Assembly: GCA_045597045.1 (NCBI GenBank)
Contig: JAZODN010000044.1
Location: 1-9,157 of the forward strand
Reading direction: 5' to 3'
Source of the DNA: SIG588 sp045597045
GTDB lineage: Bacteria; Bacillota; Clostridia; Oscillospirales; Acutalibacteraceae
DNA length: 9,157 nt
Position 1 is the first letter of the stretch. Each line of letters starts with the position of its first letter. Both the position numbers and the translations under genes were made by a program. The notes under the pieces are model-generated. The model did not search any database and was not told the DNA's origin. It saw only the letters and a list, made by a program, of their open reading frames with translations. This document shows positions 6,881 through 9,157 of the stretch, piece by piece.

Positions 6881-7714
6881 TTATTGCATAAACGCATTTA
6901 CGGTGGTTGCTGAGGATTGCCCGGTGGAGACGAAATAGGCACTGACCGCAATGACCGCCACAATGCCGATGTTCATGAGCAAGGTCATAACCGGATTGAC
7001 GACACCCATAATGACACCGGCTTTGGTCTCGTTTTGCCGGAGGCTTGTGTTCGCCTTGTCGTAACGCGCGTTTTCGTAATCTACTTTCGACAAAGCCTTG
7101 ATCACGCGGATGCCCTGTGCATCTTCGCGTACAACACGCGTCATGCCGTCAACCGCCTGCTGGACTTTGGAATACAAGGGGATACCCCTGCGCGAAATGC
7201 CGTATACCACAATGAAGATCAACGGAAGGGTAGCCACCATGACGAGCGCCAGTTTCCTGTCCATCACGAAGGTGATGGCACTGCCTCCCAATAAAAGAAT
7301 AGGGGCACGAATACCCATTCGCTGCATCATACCGATGAAGTTCTGCACGTTATACGTGTCCGATGTGATGCGGGATTCGAGCGAAGGGATGGTGAAACGG
7401 TCGGTACTTCTGGCCGAAAGGCACAAGGTCTTGGCAAAGAGTTCCTTTCGCATACGCGTGGAGAACAGCATGGTCGTTTTGGCCGCCATGCGGTTGGCAA
7501 CAATGTTGCCCAAGCAGGCAACGGCTGCGCAGACAGCCATGAGTGCACCGAAAAGGAGAATGCGCCCCACATGGTTTGTCCGTATCACGTTTTCAAGTAT
7601 GTAGCTTAGCAAAAACGGAATGATCAGTTCCGCTACTGTGCCGATGATTTTCACCGTGATGCCTGTTGTAATACGCATCTTCAATGGTTTCAAATACGTT
7701 AATACCCACTTCAT
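6881..7714 (-). CDS. 5' fragment of first ABC half-transporter (transmembrane domain)
   Basis: The portion that would be translated from the proper ribosome binding site: 277 residues carrying the N-terminal membrane helices and cytoplasmic coupling loops (for example VREDAQGIRVIKALSK at 195-210), ending at the premature TAA within helix six. Without its ATPase domain it cannot transport by itself. Confidence 0.7.
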   Translation of the reverse strand: MKWVLTYLKPLKMRITTGITVKIIGTVAELIIPFLLSYILENVIRTNHVGRILLFGALMAVCAAVACLGNIVANRMAAKTTMLFSTRMRKELFAKTLCLSARSTDRFTIPSLESRITSDTYNVQNFIGMMQRMGIRAPILLLGGSAITFVMDRKLALVMVATLPLIFIVVYGISRRGIPLYSKVQQAVDGMTRVVREDAQGIRVIKALSKVDYENARYDKANTSLRQNETKAGVIMGVVNPVMTLLMNIGIVAVIAVSAYFVSTGQSSATTVNAFMQ

Positions 7715-8151
7715 TTGCCAACCTCTTGCCTTTCAATGATCTCTCTTGCTTTGTCTTGCATACGCCCCAACACCGTGTTGAAGATGTCCAGTTCTTCTTG
7801 CGGTATCCCTTCGGATAAAAGCGTCATCCATTCCGCCGAAGCGTTCTGTATTTCAGGGAGTACGGCGCGCATTTTTTCGGTTGGAAAGATTGCGAACTGC
7901 CGTTTGTCATGCGGCAACGGATTGCGCAAAATATAGCCGTTTTCCTCCAGAAAATTCACGTTTCTGGTTACGGTGCTTTTGTTGACACACAGTTCCCGAG
8001 CCAACTCTTCCTGTGAGCACCCCGGCACGCGGCATATCGCTAAAATATACGCATAGTGGCCGCTTGCGAGATCCTTTGCCGACACTTTGTTGTGGCGAAA
8101 GATTGCTTGCGAACGGCTGATGTTGTTTAACGTTTTCATGAATTTCGGCAT
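7711..8151 (-). CDS. MarR-family transcriptional regulator
   Basis: A 146-residue MarR-type winged-helix repressor, expected to act as a dimer. The helix-turn-helix is at about 46-74 (SQEELARELCVNKSTVTRNV and on), followed by the wing RNPLPHDKRQFAIFPTEK (76-93) with the typical DKR turn. Flanking helices at about 5-40 and 95-143 form the dimer interface. The start chosen is ATG 8151, with GAGGTGG (8161-8155) upstream. The frame is open further up to 8220, but that would run through the promoter. Its TGA overlaps the ATG of the first ABC half-transporter by 4 bases (ATGA), so the genes are translationally coupled. MarR regulators next to ABC pairs commonly repress the pair and themselves. The palindrome over its own promoter supports autoregulation, with the ligand probably an exported compound (inference). 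Confidence 0.92.
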   Translation of the reverse strand: MPKFMKTLNNISRSQAIFRHNKVSAKDLASGHYAYILAICRVPGCSQEELARELCVNKSTVTRNVNFLEENGYILRNPLPHDKRQFAIFPTEKMRAVLPEIQNASAEWMTLLSEGIPQEELDIFNTVLGRMQDKAREIIERQEVGK

Positions 8152-8160
8152 GGTCCACCT

Positions 8161-8206
8161 CGTTCTCGCTATAATAGTTGCGAACGCAACTATTATAGCG
8201 AGAACG
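8161..8206. promoter_or_regulatory. 46-bp near-perfect palindrome, probable MarR operator
   Basis: The arms 8161-8182 and 8185-8206 are exact reverse complements (22 bp) around a 2-base centre (AA). The palindrome covers the minus-strand -10 box, the predicted start site near its centre (about 8185) and the leader up to the GAGGTGG. Because transcription should begin near the centre, the mRNA carries only one arm, so this is a DNA site and not an RNA hairpin. It is longer than the usual single MarR dimer site (roughly 16-20 bp), so two dimers may bind. Confidence 0.85.
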
Positions 8207-8220
8207 AAAGGAAAAGTCAA
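8192..8220 (-). promoter_or_regulatory. Promoter of the marR-ABC operon
   Basis: On the minus strand, -35 TTGACT (8220-8215) and -10 TATAAT (8197-8192) are separated by 17 bases. Predicted start is near 8185, giving a leader of about 34 bases to ATG 8151. The -10 box lies inside the palindromic operator, so a bound repressor would block RNA polymerase. Confidence 0.85.
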
Positions 8221-8228
8221 CGGAATTC

Positions 8229-8285
8229 AGCGCTTTGGGGCGAAAATGCATTAAGGAATAACCATTCCGGTATCTGCCAAGCGCT
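8229..8285. repeat. Nested hairpin upstream of the marR promoter
   Basis: AGCGCTTTGG (8229-8238) pairs with CCAAGCGCT (8277-8285) with one bulged T. Inside it, GGAAT (8255-8259) pairs with ATTCC (8264-8268) around AACC. There is no T-tract directly after it on either strand. It lies 9 bases upstream of the marR -35 box. Confidence 0.5.
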
Positions 8286-8292
8286 ACATGAT

Positions 8293-8318
8293 AAAAAAGA
8301 GTAGGTCGAAGCCTACTC
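8293..8318 (-). terminator. Minus-strand intrinsic terminator
   Basis: GAGTAGG and CCTACTC (8299-8305 and 8312-8318) form a perfect 7-bp stem with a 6-base loop. Read leftwards it is followed directly by TTTTTT (8298-8293). This fits an intrinsic terminator for a transcript entering from the right, and it insulates the marR promoter. Confidence 0.75.
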
Positions 8319-8350
8319 AAAACGACAATGGAAATGCTTGCTTTACGAAC

Positions 8351-8402
8351 AAAAAGAAAACGAGTGTCCATTTCCAACATTCAAGTTGGTTATGAACACT
8401 CG
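8351..8402 (-). terminator. Long imperfect hairpin with T-tract, second minus-strand terminator
   Basis: CGAGTGT (8361-8367) pairs with ACACTCG (8396-8402), then CAT with ATG after a single mismatch, then CCAAC (8374-8378) with GTTGG (8385-8389) after a symmetric 2-by-2 loop, giving 15 pairs in 42 bases. Read leftwards it is followed by TTTTCTTTTT (8360-8351). It may be a terminator or part of a structured small RNA. Confidence 0.65.
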
Positions 8403-8432
8403 ATATGGTCGGAGTAGCGTTATAGTAATCAA

Positions 8433-8464
8433 GCGAAAACCCGCATAAATACTAGGTTTTACGC
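8433..8464. repeat. Inverted repeat GCGAAAACC / GGTTTT(A)CGC
   Basis: Bases 8433-8441 pair with 8455-8464, with one bulged A and a 13-base loop. It lies 30 bases from the long hairpin, on the far side from the T-tract. Function unknown; it could be part of the same RNA or a recombination site remnant. Confidence 0.4.
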
Positions 8465-8572
8465 AGTCATGAACGGTACATATCCACTGATTGCTGTGTA
8501 TAACACTCTCAATTCCTGAAAAGCAATATTTCAAAATATAAGATGTGAAATTTAATGAATTATTGTAAATTG

Positions 8573-8598
8573 CCGTTTAATTTAAGTGTTTAAAACGG
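8573..8598. repeat. Weak inverted repeat just beyond the lipoprotein gene
   Basis: CCGTTT (8573-8578) pairs with AAACGG (8593-8598), 20 bases past the stop of the minus-strand gene ending at 8619. No T-tract follows on the minus strand, so at best a weak terminator. Confidence 0.35.
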
Positions 8599-8618
8599 AT
8601 TTAGAAACAATAATTTTA

Positions 8619-9080
8619 TTAAAAAGATACTTCTACAAAATCACTTACGAACAACTCTTCGAAGTTTTCATTCATCACTTTGATTTTAAATTGTGCCTTT
8701 CCATTTAAGTCTTTTACGCCCGAAAATACAAAAGGTTGCTTTGACTTTTTACCGGGTGAAGTTAAATGTAAGGGCATTTGTGGTTGTATTACAGCTTGCA
8801 TAGTATCGTTTAGTGACACTTCTGCTATATTAACAATTATGCTTTCGGTTCGAGAGTTTTCTACCAATAAGTAAATTCCCTCGCCAATACCAACATCGGG
8901 ACTTATACCGTTATAAGAAATTTTAACATTTTCTTGATCAATAAGTAATGTAGAAGTAGTATCGGCATTAGAGTTTGAATCATTTTGCGACGTTTCATTA
9001 TCAACACCACAAGCTGAGCAAGCAAAACACGGTAGCAATTTTGCAAAGTGTAGAAATACGCAAAATTCTCGAAAGTGCAT
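8619..9080 (-). CDS. Probable secreted lipoprotein of unknown function
   Basis: A 153-residue open frame. The N-terminus contains hydrophobic stretches ending CFACSACG, a lipobox-like sequence with a candidate lipidated Cys near residue 24. A Ser/Asn/Thr/Asp-rich linker (NETSQNDSNSNADTTS) follows, typical of Gram-positive lipoproteins. The rest is a beta-rich domain (NVKISYNGI, IYLLVENSRTESIIVNIAEV, KAQFKIKVMNE, FVSDFVEVSF), which resembles the small immunoglobulin-like domains of clostridial lipoproteins; no named family is recognised with certainty. The start is unclear: ATG 9080 lacks a Shine-Dalgarno sequence, and the signal peptide has Arg-Glu near the start and a Lys inside the hydrophobic region. 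The gene may therefore have a damaged or frameshifted 5' end. It is much AT-richer than the left of the window. Confidence 0.55.
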   Translation of the reverse strand: MHFREFCVFLHFAKLLPCFACSACGVDNETSQNDSNSNADTTSTLLIDQENVKISYNGISPDVGIGEGIYLLVENSRTESIIVNIAEVSLNDTMQAVIQPQMPLHLTSPGKKSKQPFVFSGVKDLNGKAQFKIKVMNENFEELFVSDFVEVSF

Positions 9081-9121
9081 ATTGACTTGTGATATTGGCT
9101 ACATTGAAGTAAAAGCAGAAA

Positions 9122-9157
9122 TGTGATGTTATCACAGAACAGCAACAAAAGCTGTGA
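9122..9157. repeat. TGTGA inverted repeats at the window edge
   Basis: TGTGAT (9122-9127) and ATCACA (9131-9136) form an inverted repeat around GTT. TCACAG (9132-9137) can alternatively pair with CTGTGA (9152-9157). The layout resembles a CRP-like half-site pair or a weak minus-strand terminator (TTTCTGCTTTT follows leftwards). The window ends here, so context is missing. Confidence 0.3.

Larger units (their letters stand above)
5996..7714 (-). pseudogene. Heterodimeric ABC exporter, first half-transporter, interrupted by an in-frame TAA
   Basis: One reading frame from ATG 7714 to TGA 5996 encodes a complete half-transporter of 571 residues, except that codon 278 is TAA (6883-6881). The frame is unchanged on both sides: ...VNAFMQ, stop, YNLISMAMMSISRMF... 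lies in the sixth membrane helix. In related exporters, as remembered, an aromatic residue (usually Tyr) occupies this place, so a TAT or TAC to TAA change is likely. The ATPase domain has Walker A GATGSGKST (364-372), LSGGQ (467-471), Walker B with Asp-Asp (491-492) instead of Asp-Glu, and Gln523 in place of the switch His. These are the degenerate-site changes known from TM287-type subunits. ATG 7714 overlaps the MarR stop (ATGA), with AGAGG upstream. As read, the exporter would be inactive; sequencing error or readthrough is possible. Confidence 0.85.
8221..8618. other. Non-coding interval rich in inverted repeats
   Basis: About 400 bases with no convincing gene. It holds at least five inverted repeats, listed separately, and becomes strongly AT-rich towards the right (8521-8580 is 20 percent GC by count). 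An open frame at 8343-8534 (minus) has only a TTG start, no ribosome binding site and no recognisable protein. The interval could hold a minus-strand small RNA, the terminators of a leftward operon, or the remains of a mobile element. Confidence 0.6.

Noticed and set aside
6881..6883. TAA reassigned as a sense codon
   Set aside because: TAA is the natural stop of guaB, glpP, the Ldh_2 gene, malic enzyme and the lipoprotein in this same window, so a changed genetic code is not supported.
8161..8206. A divergent plus-strand promoter using the second TATAAT in the palindrome
   Set aside because: The bases 17 upstream on the plus strand (GGCATG) are no -35 box, and no plus-strand gene follows. 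The second TATAAT is a by-product of the palindrome.
8343..8534. 63-codon minus-strand open frame
   Set aside because: It has a TTG start without Shine-Dalgarno and no recognised protein, and it overlaps several inverted repeats. Treated as non-coding.
8903..9148. 81-codon minus-strand open frame overlapping the lipoprotein 5' end
   Set aside because: It runs out of frame through the lipoprotein and shows only low-complexity hydrophobic residues. It might mark a frameshift in the signal peptide, but no clean join was found.
1..9157. CRISPR arrays, tRNA genes, insertion sequences
   Set aside because: No regularly spaced direct repeats, cloverleaf or transposase-like protein was found on reading both strands.

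Overview
The window looks like chromosome from a Gram-positive Firmicute, most likely one of the Clostridia. The reasons are purine-rich ribosome binding sites (AAGGAG, GGAGG, GAGGTGG), a consensus sigma-A-type promoter, a GlpP-type antiterminator, the clostridial form of IMP dehydrogenase, a DUF6512-like membrane protein and a MarR-regulated ABC exporter pair. TAA and TGA both serve as ordinary stops. No tRNA, rRNA, CRISPR array or recognisable transposase was seen.

Left block (1-3501, GC-rich, plus strand): the C-terminal end of IMP dehydrogenase (guaB), a 14-bp hairpin, then glpP (glycerol-3-phosphate-responsive antiterminator). A very good promoter follows glpP. Its transcript must cross a short leader with an intrinsic terminator before reaching two genes: an Ldh_2-family malate/lactate-type dehydrogenase and an NAD(P) malic enzyme. 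Together these would interconvert malate, oxaloacetate and pyruvate. A promoter-leader-terminator-gene layout next to an antiterminator gene suggests antitermination control. A bidirectional terminator closes the block.

Middle (3502-4292): a five-helix DUF6512-like membrane protein on the minus strand. Divergent from it is the first 31 codons of an FAD-dependent oxidoreductase, cut off just before its dinucleotide-binding glycines. The cut falls at the stop codon of the neighbouring ABC gene, so this looks like a recombination or deletion junction (or an assembly join).

Right block (4213-8220, minus strand, about 50 percent GC by eye): a MarR-family regulator followed by two half-transporters of a heterodimeric ABC exporter, all with overlapping ends. 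Their promoter (TTGACT-17-TATAAT) is embedded in a 46-bp near-perfect palindrome, probably the MarR operator. The first half-transporter is interrupted by an in-frame TAA in its last membrane helix, so the exporter is probably inactive unless the stop is read through or is a sequencing error. Its ATPase domain has the degenerate-site substitutions typical of heterodimeric exporters, and the partner has the complementary signature change.

Far right (8221-9157): markedly AT-richer. About 400 bases without a convincing gene carry a row of inverted repeats, two of them with minus-strand T-tracts like terminators. After that comes a minus-strand probable lipoprotein with a poor translation start. 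The stepwise change in composition and the truncated gene suggest a mosaic, at least partly acquired, region.
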